From positions 1,302,001 through 1,366,000 of the forward strand of contig NZ_CP047652.1 in assembly GCF_009906835.1 (NCBI RefSeq): a DNA stretch of 64,000 bases, written 5' to 3'. The DNA comes from Aristophania vespae. GTDB taxonomy: Bacteria; Pseudomonadota; Alphaproteobacteria; Acetobacterales; Acetobacteraceae. Under the pieces are notes generated by a model. It ran no database searches and had not been told where the DNA came from. It saw only the letters and a program-made list of their open reading frames with translations. Made by a program: the position numbers and the translations under genes. This document shows positions 18,316 to 26,782 of the stretch, piece after piece (within the stretch, counting starts at the first letter, position 1; each line of letters starts with the position of its first letter).

Positions 18316-19683
18316 ATGCTTTTTTCTTTTCGTTCTGCTCTCTTAAGCGTTACAGCATGTTCGTGCGCTCTTCTCTTCTCCAATGCAGCTTATGCAGCGC
18401 ACAAGGCGAAACCAGCGCCAGTAGCTGAATCATCGCTTGCATCTCATCCCGAAGCAGAGGGAGAGATTATTGCGGTTGTAAATGGCCAGGTTCTTACAAA
18501 AAGAGATGTCAACGATCGCGCACAGCTTTTCGTGCTTTCAACCGGCTTACCTGTTAGCCCCGAAACCATGCGGCGCATGCGCGGGCAAATTATTCATCAA
18601 CTCATTGATGAGCGCTTAAAAACGCAAGAAATGCTCAGGCGGCATATTATTATCGAGCCTGAACAGATTGCCGATGCTATTAATACCATCGAAGCTCGAA
18701 ATGGCATGCCTAAAAATGCCTTACGGCAGCGTTTATCAAGCGATGGCATTTCACTCACAACGCTCATAGATCAAATTCGCGTTCAAATTGGATGGATGCA
18801 GGTTTTAAGGCAAGAACTTGGCCCCAAAAACCGCGTTACACCGGAGCAAATTGCTGAACGTGAAAAAGCTCTCCAGGCTGAAGCAGGACGACCACAATAT
18901 TTCTTAAGTGAAATTTTTGTGCCCGTAGAAGATCCACGCCACGATGAAGTTGAGCTTGAATTTACCCAAATGATTATCAAGCAGCTTCGCAAAGGCGCTC
19001 CATTCCCTATTGTTGCAGCTCAATTCTCCCAGGATCAGAGTGCTCTTGATGGTGGTGCAATGGGGTGGGTTCAGGAAGACCATCTTGACCCTGCGGTTGT
19101 TGAAGTTGTTCGTGCCATGCCTAACAGAGCTATTTCAAACCCGATCAAAGTTCCTGGCGGTTATGTTATTGCTACAGTACAGGCACGTCGTTTAGTAGGC
19201 AAAGAAATGGGCACACTGATCACGTTACGTCAGGCCTTTTTCCCCTTTCAATCTCTGCTTAATCCCCAGGACCCTACAGACGAGCAAAAGCTAACCCTTC
19301 AAAAAGCAACTCGCGCCTCTCAAACATTATCAAGCTGCCAGGCGGTAGAGGAATTAAACAAATCCCTTGGAGCAAAAAGACCATCTAACCCTGGGACACA
19401 AATTCTGGAACGACTGACGCCACAAATGCGTGGTGTTTTGGAAAAACTTCCCCTCAACAAAGCCACGCATCCTTTAGTTGCAAGAGATGGTATAGCGCTT
19501 TTAATGGTTTGCAGTCGTGAGCAGAAAAACTTGGCGCAGCAAACTCCTGGTCAAATTGCTGACCAACTTATGAATGAGCGTATAGAACAAACTGCGCAGC
19601 AATTACAGCGTGCCCTTCATCGTCGTGCCGTAATTAAAATCCGCCCAAGTGTGCGAGAATTCCTTAAAAAGAATGCCGAATGA
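18316..19683 (+). CDS. surA: Periplasmic peptidyl-prolyl isomerase / outer-membrane protein chaperone SurA
   Basis: 455 residues with a signal peptide ending after SNAAYA. SurA escorts unfolded barrel proteins, LptD among its best-known clients, to the BAM complex. The N-terminal domain runs from about 45 to 190 with IIAVVNGQVLTKRDVNDRA. The parvulin domain is at about 195-300, with QYFLSEIFVPVED and the FSQDQSALDGGAMGWVQEDHL stretch in which GGxMGW is the parvulin hallmark. A second, degenerate parvulin-like part and the C-terminal helix follow. It lies between lptD and rsmA and overlaps the latter by four bases, as in the classical lptD-surA-pdxA-rsmA operon, but pdxA is missing here. Confidence 0.94.
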   Translation: MLFSFRSALLSVTACSCALLFSNAAYAAHKAKPAPVAESSLASHPEAEGEIIAVVNGQVLTKRDVNDRAQLFVLSTGLPVSPETMRRMRGQIIHQLIDERLKTQEMLRRHIIIEPEQIADAINTIEARNGMPKNALRQRLSSDGISLTTLIDQIRVQIGWMQVLRQELGPKNRVTPEQIAEREKALQAEAGRPQYFLSEIFVPVEDPRHDEVELEFTQMIIKQLRKGAPFPIVAAQFSQDQSALDGGAMGWVQEDHLDPAVVEVVRAMPNRAISNPIKVPGGYVIATVQARRLVGKEMGTLITLRQAFFPFQSLLNPQDPTDEQKLTLQKATRASQTLSSCQAVEELNKSLGAKRPSNPGTQILERLTPQMRGVLEKLPLNKATHPLVARDGIALLMVCSREQKNLAQQTPGQIADQLMNERIEQTAQQLQRALHRRAVIKIRPSVREFLKKNAE

Positions 19684-20534
19684 GCAGCAATTTTGAGACA
19701 TTAAAATCTCTTCCTTCCTTAAAGGATTCTATTAGTCATTATGGGCTTGATGCCCGTAAAGCTTTGGGACAGCATTTTTTGCTCGATCCTGGCCTCTGCT
19801 CTCGCATTGCAGGGTTAGGTGGCAATCTGACTGGACGGCATATTATTGAAATTGGGCCAGGCCCCGGTGGTTTGACAAGAGCTCTCTTATTAAGTGAAGC
19901 TCGCACTATTCATGCTGTCGAAATTGACCAGCGTGCCTGGCCCCTACTTGATGATTTGAGCTCTCATTTCCCAGATAGGCTTACAATCGTTAAACAGGAT
20001 GCTCTTACACTTGATGCGAGCAGTTTAACTGATGCGCCTCGGCAAATAATCGCTAATCTCCCTTATAATGTTGCTACGCCGCTCCTTATTGGCTGGCTGC
20101 GTCAGGCAGAAAAGTGGGAACGGCTTGTACTCATGTTCCAAAAGGAAGTAGCCGAACGCATCTGTGCTGAACCAGGTAGCAATGCTTATGGCAGACTCTC
20201 CGTGCTCTGCCAGTGGTGTGCTGAGTGCTCCATAGCCTTAATACTACCGCCGGGAGCCTTTTCTCCACCGCCCAAAGTCAGTTCGGCCGTTGCCTGCCTT
20301 ACGCCTTACTCTCACCAGCCCCCAGCAGCTTTATTTAAAGCTATGGAGCAAGTCACGGCTGCTGCTTTCGGCCAAAGACGTAAAATGCTCCGTGCTTCGT
20401 TAAAATCTATAGGGGGTGAAACTTTATTGCGTTCGGTAGATATTGACCCTACACGTCGTGCAGAAACTCTTACAGTTGACGAATTTGCGCGCTTGGCTGT
20501 CTATCATTTGGAGCAAACCAAGCGCGCGTCTTAA
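19680..20534 (+). CDS. rsmA: 16S rRNA (adenine1518-N6/adenine1519-N6)-dimethyltransferase
   Basis: 284 residues; also called KsgA. It dimethylates two adjacent adenines in the 3' terminal helix of 16S rRNA using SAM, late in 30S assembly. Clear motifs are KALGQHFLLDPGLCSRI, the SAM-binding IEIGPGPGGLTRALL, an acidic HAVEIDQRAWP after strand 2, and the catalytic NLPYNVATPLL. Conserved SPPPKVSSAV and FGQRRKMLRASLK follow toward the C-terminus. The start overlaps the surA stop (ATGA), and the gene ends the operon that starts with lptF. A hairpin between it and the convergent cfa gene serves as terminator. Confidence 0.97.
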   Translation: MSSNFETLKSLPSLKDSISHYGLDARKALGQHFLLDPGLCSRIAGLGGNLTGRHIIEIGPGPGGLTRALLLSEARTIHAVEIDQRAWPLLDDLSSHFPDRLTIVKQDALTLDASSLTDAPRQIIANLPYNVATPLLIGWLRQAEKWERLVLMFQKEVAERICAEPGSNAYGRLSVLCQWCAECSIALILPPGAFSPPPKVSSAVACLTPYSHQPPAALFKAMEQVTAAAFGQRRKMLRASLKSIGGETLLRSVDIDPTRRAETLTVDEFARLAVYHLEQTKRAS

Positions 20535-20562
20535 CAGACAAACTACTCACTATTTTGAGCAT

Positions 20563-20590
20563 AAGAGAGACTTTACTGTCTCTCTTTTTT
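20563..20590 (+). terminator. Rho-independent terminator of the lptF-rsmA operon
   Basis: Perfect nine-base inverted repeat AAGAGAGAC / GTCTCTCTT with a six-base loop followed by a T run. It begins 28 bases after the rsmA stop and overlaps the last codons of convergent cfa. Confidence 0.85.
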
Positions 20591-21796
20591 AGAGCTTTCT
20601 TCTTTAAACATATAATCACGTGTAAGAGGAACAGCTTCTATAGAGGGTGTAAGTTGAAGTTGAAAATTCATATGACCCTGAAGTCTGAAAGCCTGCTCGC
20701 TTGCTAGAAGATAAAGCTCAAACATACGTATGAAGCGATCATCATAAAGTGCTCTAATTTCTTCACGATGCTCTGAGAAGCGCTTGTGCCATTGCTCCAG
20801 AGTAAGAGCGTAATGCAGACGTAGGATCTCACAATCTGTTACCCATAGCCCCGTTTGCTCAATAGATGCAAAAACCTCACTCAAAGCAGGTGAGTAACCA
20901 CCGGGAAATATATATTTTGCTATCCAGGGATTTGTCGTGCCTGGGCCATCCATACGACCAATTGAGTGAATAAGAGCAACACCATCATGTTTTAAACAAT
21001 GTCGGATACTGTTGAAAAAAGTTTCATATTGCTTCACTCCTACATGTTCAAACATGCCAATAGAAACAATACGGTCGAATTTTCTGTATAAATTACGATA
21101 ATCCAGTAGCTCAAAACGAACTAAATGCTCAAGATTTGCCTCTTTAGCACGTCTACGTGCTACGTTTAATTGCTCGACAGAAAGCGTAATGCCCAACACT
21201 TTCGCGCCATAATCTTTTGCCAAAGTGAGAGCCATACCGCCCCACCCGCACCCAATGTCCAGAACTTCAAGCCCTGGACGATTAAGACGAAGTTTGGAGG
21301 CTATATGACGTTTTTTAGCTTCCTGAGCGTCTTCCAAACTCATATCCTCACGCTCAAAATAAGCGCATGAATATTGAAGATCTTTGTCTAGAAAAAGAGC
21401 ATAAAGCTCACCGCTAAGATCATAGTGATGAGCCACGTTAAAACGTGACCGTTTTAATGAATTGAGCGGGCGCATAACGCGTGCCACCTGACGGAAACGC
21501 GCATTAATTTCTTCACCCAAAAGAGAATGATTTTCCATATTTTGCATCAAAAGATGCAACAAAGTTTTTAATGTGCAATTTTTGGGAATAATGTGCCCTT
21601 CCATATATTCCTCACCAAAAGAAAGGCCAGGATTTAAAGCAAGAGCATATTCTGTTTTTAATGTAGTAATTTCGAGAGCTGCTTCACCACCTCTATGAGC
21701 CCCCTGATAACGACGCGTAGAGCCGTCACTAAATGTTACTGTTAAAGTCCCTATTTGAATAAAGTTTTTAAGGAGAATATCAAGAACCCGTCTCAT
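20573..21796 (-). CDS. cfa: Cyclopropane-fatty-acyl-phospholipid synthase
   Basis: 407 residues. It transfers a methylene group from SAM to cis double bonds of membrane phospholipids, often raising acid or stress tolerance. The N-terminal part is the CFA-specific lipid-binding region; RFNVAHHYDLSGELYALFLD and the CAYFEREDMSLEDAQ segment precede the SAM motif VLDIGCGWGGMALTLA. Later signatures are RFELLDYRNL, VSIGMFEHVGVKQY, and WIAKYIFPGGYSPAL. It stands alone, facing rsmA; its stop lies inside the shared terminator hairpin. The 265 bases upstream hold its promoter and the rplI terminator. Confidence 0.95.
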   Translation of the reverse strand: MRRVLDILLKNFIQIGTLTVTFSDGSTRRYQGAHRGGEAALEITTLKTEYALALNPGLSFGEEYMEGHIIPKNCTLKTLLHLLMQNMENHSLLGEEINARFRQVARVMRPLNSLKRSRFNVAHHYDLSGELYALFLDKDLQYSCAYFEREDMSLEDAQEAKKRHIASKLRLNRPGLEVLDIGCGWGGMALTLAKDYGAKVLGITLSVEQLNVARRRAKEANLEHLVRFELLDYRNLYRKFDRIVSIGMFEHVGVKQYETFFNSIRHCLKHDGVALIHSIGRMDGPGTTNPWIAKYIFPGGYSPALSEVFASIEQTGLWVTDCEILRLHYALTLEQWHKRFSEHREEIRALYDDRFIRMFELYLLASEQAFRLQGHMNFQLQLTPSIEAVPLTRDYMFKEESSKKERQ

Positions 21797-21996
21797 TTTT
21801 ACATTCCCTTAACTATTTAACTATCAATTACGTCTTGTGTTGTGGTCCAAAATGCTCATGACATAAGTATCAATTTCACAAACTTGATCATAACCGAAGT
21901 TAATACTGATTTTTCTTAAAAGGTATTCACAGAGTTATATATCTACCACTTTTTAACTTACCGTTACGAAATATCTTTTTAAGATATATTTTAAAG

Positions 21997-22037
21997 AAAA
22001 AAGGCCCTGACAGATCAAATCCTGCCAGGGCCTTTTT
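21997..22037 (-). terminator. Rho-independent terminator of the rpsF-rpsR-rplI operon
   Basis: Hairpin with stem GGCCCTG / CAGGGCC flanked by A6 and T5, about 25 bases after the rplI stop on the minus strand; the A/T flanks also pair, and it could act in both directions. Confidence 0.88.
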
Positions 22038-22061
22038 CAAAGAATTAATGTTTCAAAAAGC

Positions 22062-22661
22062 TTATTTGTCTTCGCTTTCTATAACACCGGCTGCCTCAGC
22101 GGCAGCTTCTTCTTCAGCAGCTTGCTCAGCATGCAGCTCGCCGAGGATATTTTCCTCTTCTTCCTGCATAACTGGTTCTTCGCCACGTGCCTGACGCTCT
22201 GCTTCTTCTTCAGAGCGAGCCACGTTGACCGTCATTTTAATAGAAACTTCTGGGTGAAGAACAATCTTCGCCTCAGTAAGACCTAAGAATTTGATCGGTG
22301 CTTCAAGAATAACCTGCTGACGAGCAACCGTTAAGCCAGCTTCTGTTGCTGCAATAGCAATGTCGCGAGGCGTAACAGATCCATAGAGGCTTCCACTATC
22401 ACCAGCCTGACGGATAATGATAACTGTAAGACCTTCCATACGCTCTGAAAGGCGTTCAGCCTCTTCACGCTTGCGGAGGTTTTGTGCCTCAAGCTGAGCA
22501 CGCTCAGTTTCAAAGCGCTTCCGGTTGGTTTCATTCGCGCGGAGAGCTTTGCCTTGAGGGAGAAGATAGTTACGTGCGTAGCCAGGTTTAACACGGACGA
22601 TATCGCCCATTTGACCCAGATTTTCAACACGTTGTAATAAAATGAGTTCTGTCAGTGACAT
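22062..22661 (-). CDS. rplI: 50S ribosomal protein L9 with long acidic C-terminal extension
   Basis: 199 residues, against about 150 in most bacteria. The N-terminal domain ([30 protein letters not shown]) is the conserved 23S rRNA-binding part, the middle is the long helix, and the C-terminal domain ends near residue 148. The last 50 residues are an E/A-rich extension ([20 protein letters not shown] and on) that is probably disordered. L9 helps keep frame and fidelity at the ribosome surface. It is third in the rpsF-rpsR-rplI operon, ten bases after rpsR, and followed by a strong terminator. Confidence 0.97.
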   Translation of the reverse strand: MSLTELILLQRVENLGQMGDIVRVKPGYARNYLLPQGKALRANETNRKRFETERAQLEAQNLRKREEAERLSERMEGLTVIIIRQAGDSGSLYGSVTPRDIAIAATEAGLTVARQQVILEAPIKFLGLTEAKIVLHPEVSIKMTVNVARSEEEAERQARGEEPVMQEEEENILGELHAEQAAEEEAAAEAAGVIESEDK

Positions 22662-22671
22662 TGCACGCTCC

Positions 22672-22956
22672 TCAGTTCACGACATAAGGAAGCAGAGCAA
22701 GGAAGCGAGCCCGCTTAATCGCTTGCGCAAGTTCACGCTGCTTTTTTGCTGAGACAGCCGTAATACGGCTTGGTACAATTTTACCACGCTCAGAAAGATA
22801 GCGGCTTAGAAGTCTCACGTCTTTATAGTCAATCTTAGGAGCATTCGCACCTGAGAAAGGACATGATTTGCGACGACGATAAAAAGGACGACGTGCGCCA
22901 ACAGCCATACGACGTGTGGCTGGGTTCACTTCAGAAGGATTGGTCGTATCAGACAT
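22672..22956 (-). CDS. rpsR: 30S ribosomal protein S18
   Basis: 94 residues. S18 forms a dimer with S6 on the platform of the small subunit. Conserved parts are [39 protein letters not shown] and [20 protein letters not shown]. The first 20 residues form a basic tail with [13 protein letters not shown]. It starts six bases after the rpsF stop, as expected for this operon. Confidence 0.98.
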   Translation of the reverse strand: MSDTTNPSEVNPATRRMAVGARRPFYRRRKSCPFSGANAPKIDYKDVRLLSRYLSERGKIVPSRITAVSAKKQRELAQAIKRARFLALLPYVVN

Positions 22957-22962
22957 GATCTA

Positions 22963-23418
22963 TTACTCCGCTTCTTCGACGACTGTTTCACGAGCTTCAG
23001 AAGACTCGTTGTTACGACGGCCGCCGCGACCGCTCTCAAAGCGACCACCTGAACGTGAACCACCACGTGATGAACCACGTTCACCACGATCATCGCCTTT
23101 ACGTGAAAGGACAGGTGATGGTGTTTCGTCAATTTCTTCAACACGAAGTGTCAGAACACGCAGAACGTCTTCGTTCAGGGCAAGTTGACGCTCCATTTCA
23201 CGCATTGCTTCAATAGGAGCATCAATACCTAAAAGGACGTAATGGCCTTTACGGTTCTTTTTGATACGGTAAGCAAGTGTACGAAGGCCCCAAAATTCAC
23301 GTTTTAGGATCTTGCCTTCCTGCTCTGCGAGCTGGGCTGTGATGGTCTCGACCAGGCCTTCGACCTGAGCCTGAGAGACATCATTACGTGCGATAAGCAC
23401 GGTCTCATATAATGGCAT
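22963..23418 (-). CDS. rpsF: 30S ribosomal protein S6
   Basis: 151 residues. The ferredoxin-like core (about 1-95) shows [40 protein letters not shown] and [14 protein letters not shown]. The C-terminal tail of about 50 residues is rich in R, G, S and E ([16 protein letters not shown]) and extends beyond the usual length, which is common in alphaproteobacteria. ATG at 23418 has AGGGAG upstream. It is first in the operon with rpsR and rplI. Its leader shares sequence with the repeat array that lies between it and rpoD. Confidence 0.97.
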   Translation of the reverse strand: MPLYETVLIARNDVSQAQVEGLVETITAQLAEQEGKILKREFWGLRTLAYRIKKNRKGHYVLLGIDAPIEAMREMERQLALNEDVLRVLTLRVEEIDETPSPVLSRKGDDRGERGSSRGGSRSGGRFESGRGGRRNNESSEARETVVEEAE

Positions 23419-23649
23419 GCAAACTCCCTTCGGATAAAATCAACCCTCTCTTGCACAAGCACAGAGTTCAACACTATCAGAGTAAAATGATAGAGGGGTA
23501 TAGCCATAAGGTGCCAAAACCTCATAGCAGGGGGATCCGGTCCTAATACCGCATTTTATGAAAAAAACAAGATAATTATGCGGTCCTAATACCGCATAAC
23601 AAGGGGGAATTCGATATTGGGGCCGTATTTTATCGAGAAAAACGGACGT

Positions 23650-23845
23650 ATTAAAGCGAATTCACATCAGTGCCCGCCTGTCATTGCACTACTCATCAAA
23701 GAATGAGCCTAATTTACAACTTGGGATTCAATTTACGCAAAACTTTCGCCTTAATTTGGCTGATAAGCTCACATGTTACGTGAAATTATTTCCCGATTTC
23801 TTCAAAAGAATGGTTCATATCCATACCAATTATAGGACATGCTCC
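23650..23845 (-). pseudogene. Decayed rpoD-tail copy 3
   Basis: Third copy, next to the rpsF leader. It keeps part of the true rpoD 3' untranslated sequence (GAATTCACATCAGTGCCCGC against GAATTCACATCAGCGCCCGT after rpoD) as well as the coding tail (CTCATCAAAGAATGAGCCTA). The sigma region 4 coding potential is lost. Confidence 0.7.
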
Positions 23846-23984
23846 TCATCATCATGGTAAATGATAGAGGAATATAATCGTGCAGCCCTAAAGTATTATA
23901 GCAAGGAGCATGCGATCTTAAAGCCGCATCTTGTGAAAAAAGAGCATGCTGGGACAAATTCATCTTAGCATTTGCTCAATATAA

Positions 23985-24145
23985 ACTTAGCCCTCAAAGA
24001 ACAAACATGTTTTTCGACCAAAACTCGGATGTTTTGATTTATACGGAGTATCCGCCACAATTTGGCTGATACACTCGCATGTAACGTGAAATTGCTGCCA
24101 AACTTCCTCACAAGAATAGTTCATATTCATGCTAATTTAGGACAC
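23985..24145 (-). pseudogene. Decayed rpoD-tail copy 2
   Basis: Second degenerate copy (CAAAACTCGGATGTTTTGAT and GCATGTAACGTGAAATTG recognisable). It shares the TGAAATT variant of the landmark with copy 3, which suggests that these two descend from one duplicated copy. Confidence 0.65.
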
Positions 24146-24284
24146 GTTCCTCATCATCAGGATAAATGATAGAGATATATAGTCGTGGGGTTCTAAAATA
24201 TTAGAGCAGGAAGTATGCGATCTTAAAGCCGCATCCTGTGGAAAAAAGCATGCTGAGGCAAATTCATCCCAGTATTCGCTCCTT

Positions 24285-24455
24285 ATAAACTTAGCCTTCA
24301 AAGAATGAGCATGTTTTCCAGCCAAGGCTCGGATATTTTAATTTATGTATGATATTTGGCTCAATTTTACTCATACGCTCGCACGTAACGTTAAATTATT
24401 GCCCAATTTCTCCAAGAGAATGATCTATATTCATACCACTTGCGGGACATGTTCC
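24285..24455 (-). pseudogene. Decayed rpoD-tail copy 1
   Basis: Matches the last 150 or so bases of rpoD (compare CAAAGAATGAGC, TCGGATATTTTAATTTA and GCACGTAACGTTAAATTATT with the intact gene). It is the closest of the three copies to rpoD in sequence and position. It has small indels and no open frame of the sigma region 4 helix-turn-helix. Confidence 0.7.
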
Positions 24456-24516
24456 CCACTATCAGTGTAAATGATAGAGGAATATAGCCATAAGGGTGCC
24501 AATACCCTCATAACAA

Positions 24517-24542
24517 AAAATGCGGCCTTAAGACCGCATTTT
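24517..24542 (-). terminator. Rho-independent terminator of rpoD
   Basis: Inverted repeat AAAATGCGG / CCGCATTTT with an eight-base centre, about 58 bases past the rpoD stop on the minus strand. Relics of the same hairpin lie near 24225, 23925 and 23588 in the repeat array; the last (ATGCGGT / ACCGCAT) is still a good stem. Confidence 0.85.
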
Positions 24543-24600
24543 GTTGAAAAAATAAAAGTTTATTAAGACGAATTCACATCAGCGCCCGTCTGTCATTAGG

Positions 24601-26585
24601 CTAGTCATCAAGGAATGAGCGTAATTTACGGCTTCGGCTTGGATGTTTTAATTTACGCAGAGCTTTCGCCTCAATTTGGCGAATACGTTCGCGCGTAACG
24701 TTAAATTGTTGCCCAACTTCCTCCAGGGTATGATCAGTATTCATACCAATACCAAAACGCATTCTCAAAACACGTTCCTCGCGAGGTGTAAGAGAAGCTA
24801 GAACGCGTGTTGTCGCTTCACGCAAGTTGGTCTGGATAGCTGCATCCAGTGGAATAATGGCGTTTTTATCCTCAATAAAGTCACCAAGATGACTGTCTTC
24901 TTCATCTCCAATTGGCGTTTCCAAAGAAATAGGTTCTTTGGCAATTTTGAGAACTTTGCGCACTTTTTCAAGTGGCATGCCCAGCTTTTCTGCCAGCTCT
25001 TCAGGGGCCGGCTCACGACCAATTTCATGCAACATTTGGCGGGAGGTCCGCACCAGCTTATTGATCGTTTCAATCATATGGACAGGAATACGAATCGTTT
25101 TAGCCTGATCAGCAATAGAACGCGTTATGGCCTGTCGAATCCACCAAGTTGCATAAGTAGAAAATTTATAACCACGACGATATTCAAACTTATCGACCGC
25201 TTTCATCAAGCCAATATTGCCTTCCTGAATAAGATCCAGGAACTGTAAACCACGGTTTGTATATTTTTTCGCAATAGAAATAACCAAGCGCAAATTCGCT
25301 TCAATCATCTCTTTTTTGGCACGTGTCGAGTCACGCTCACCGCTTGAGATTGCCTGATAAACTACACGGAACTCATCAACAGGTAACCCCATTTCATAAG
25401 CCAGTGCTTTTACATCATGGCGCAAACGCTTAAGAGATTCCAAATGTTTTGTCGTAAGGTTTTTCCATCCCTTGCCCGTTAGCGCAGAGATTTTTTCAAT
25501 CCAATCAGGCTCCAACTCGTGATGACGGTAATAAGACATGAACTCATCACGGGGAATTTTGCTTGTTTCAGCTAAACGCAGCATCCGCCCTTCAAGACTA
25601 TTGAGGCGCTGCACATGTGCCTTAATAAGCTCTACCAACTCTTCTATACGCGTATTATGAAGGTGCATGCGTTCAACAAGGGATACAAGCTCATTACGAA
25701 CCTGATTGTAACTTTCCTCGGCGACTTCAGAAGTCCCTTTTCCCTCTACTAAAGATTGGATACGCTCACTCTGCATGGAAGCAAGCTTTTGATAGAGTGG
25801 TTTAAACTCTTCAAAAAGCGCCATGATTTCAGGTTTAAGCTTTTCTTCTAGGGCAGAAAGAGAAAGGCTGTTGCCATCACCTGCACCACCTTCTCCGTCA
25901 CCATCACCATCACTGTCATCATGGGAAGAATCGACGTCAGAGTCGCTTTCATTGTCTTCCTCTGACTCCAGATCCCCCATCGCCTCAGCGCCTTCAGGGT
26001 CACTCTGGCTTGCTTCCAGGTCGATAACATCGCGCAATAGCATCGAGCCATCCTGGAGCTTTTCATACCACCCTAAAATAGATCCAAAAGTCAGAGGGCT
26101 ACGACATAGGCCGCCAATCATCTCACTACGGCCTACCTCGATGCGTTTTGCAATCGCGATTTCACCTTCACGAGATAAAAGCTCAACAGCACCCATTTCA
26201 CGCAAATACATACGTACAGGGTCGTCAGTACGGCTGGCAACCTCAGCGTCTACATTGCCGCCTGTTGCTTCTTCTGGCTCTTCTTCTGTTTCGTCAGTAG
26301 TTTCGGCGCTTGCTGCAGCATTATCAGGGCAGCGCTTTCATCGTCTCGGTCTTCGCCCTCAATAACCTGTATGTCCATTTCTGACAGAGCAGCCATGATG
26401 TCTTCAATCTGCTCGGACGTCATGCGGTCCTGTGGCAAAACAGCATTAAGCTCATCAAAAGTGATGTTGCCGCGTTCTTTGCCTTTTAAAATAAGTTTTT
26501 TAACGGCAGAGGACTGAACGTCCAGAGGCGCACTATCCTGCTCCGGGACGTTTTGATCTGATCCAGAGGCTGATTTAGTCGCCAT
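24601..26585 (-). CDS. rpoD: RNA polymerase primary sigma factor RpoD (sigma-70), interrupted by a one-base frameshift
   Basis: The N-terminal frame (26585 down to about 26330) encodes region 1.1 with [20 protein letters not shown]. The frame from about 26330 to 24601 encodes [20 protein letters not shown] (region 1.2), an acidic non-conserved region with a long D/E/S stretch, then region 2 ([18 protein letters not shown] [20 protein letters not shown]), region 3 and region 4.2 ([20 protein letters not shown]). The two frames join if one base is added to the GGG at 26327-26329 (plus strand), giving AAPDNAAAS and about 661 residues, a normal RpoD size. Because the primary sigma factor is essential, a consensus error is far more likely than a real mutation. 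It lies downstream of dnaG, as in the classical macromolecular-synthesis operon. Confidence 0.95.
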
Positions 26586-26782
26586 GCGTCTCTCCGTCTA
26601 GTTCTCTACTCAAAGCCAGCTTTGGGGCAGGGTGCAAGTGGTTAATTCTTGGCCATAAGTCAAGATGTAAGCGCGAAAAAGAAGAACTAATCAGAGATTT
26701 AAGCCTCTTTTAGCTCAATTTTATCGACAAATTACTCTATCCCCAAGAGTCGCCAAGATGTTATTATGTGCTTTCTAAAGGC

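Larger units (their letters stand above)
23470..24600 (-). repeat. Array of decayed tandem copies of the rpoD 3' end, terminator and rpsF leader piece
   Basis: About 1.1 kb between rpoD and rpsF with no credible gene. Reading down the minus strand, a unit of rpoD tail, terminator-like hairpin and leader piece recurs with a period of about 303-310 bases. The landmark CGTAACGT(T/G)AAATT occurs in intact rpoD near 24695 and again near 24385, 24081 and (as GTTACG) 23774. The second landmark AATGATAGAG(G) occurs near 24470, 24164, 23865 and 23486. Over one 68-base stretch (rpoD 24681-24748 against copy 1) I count 13 mismatches by hand. The copies contain stops and indels and do not encode protein. 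It looks like tandem duplication of the rpoD-rpsF junction followed by decay. Confidence 0.8.

Noticed and set aside
22916-23188. 90-residue plus-strand frame opposite rpsF/rpsR
   Set aside because: Its R/S/P-rich product mirrors the Arg/Gly-rich tail of S6; there is no ribosome binding site.
24137-24325. 62-residue minus-strand reading frame inside the repeat array
   Set aside because: It lies in decayed rpoD-tail sequence, resembles no part of sigma factors and is not kept open in the other copies.
23470-24600. CRISPR array, because of regular repeats
   Set aside because: The unit is about 305 bases, degenerate, and derived from rpoD and rpsF sequence; there are no short identical repeats with unique spacers.
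25823-26365. 180-residue plus-strand reading frame opposite rpoD
   Set aside because: Its serine- and proline-rich translation mirrors the acidic low-complexity region of rpoD; it is a shadow.
26586-26782. tRNA or small RNA between rpoD and dnaG
   Set aside because: No cloverleaf, T-loop GTTCGAATC-like sequence or strong hairpin; more likely the rpoD promoter region.
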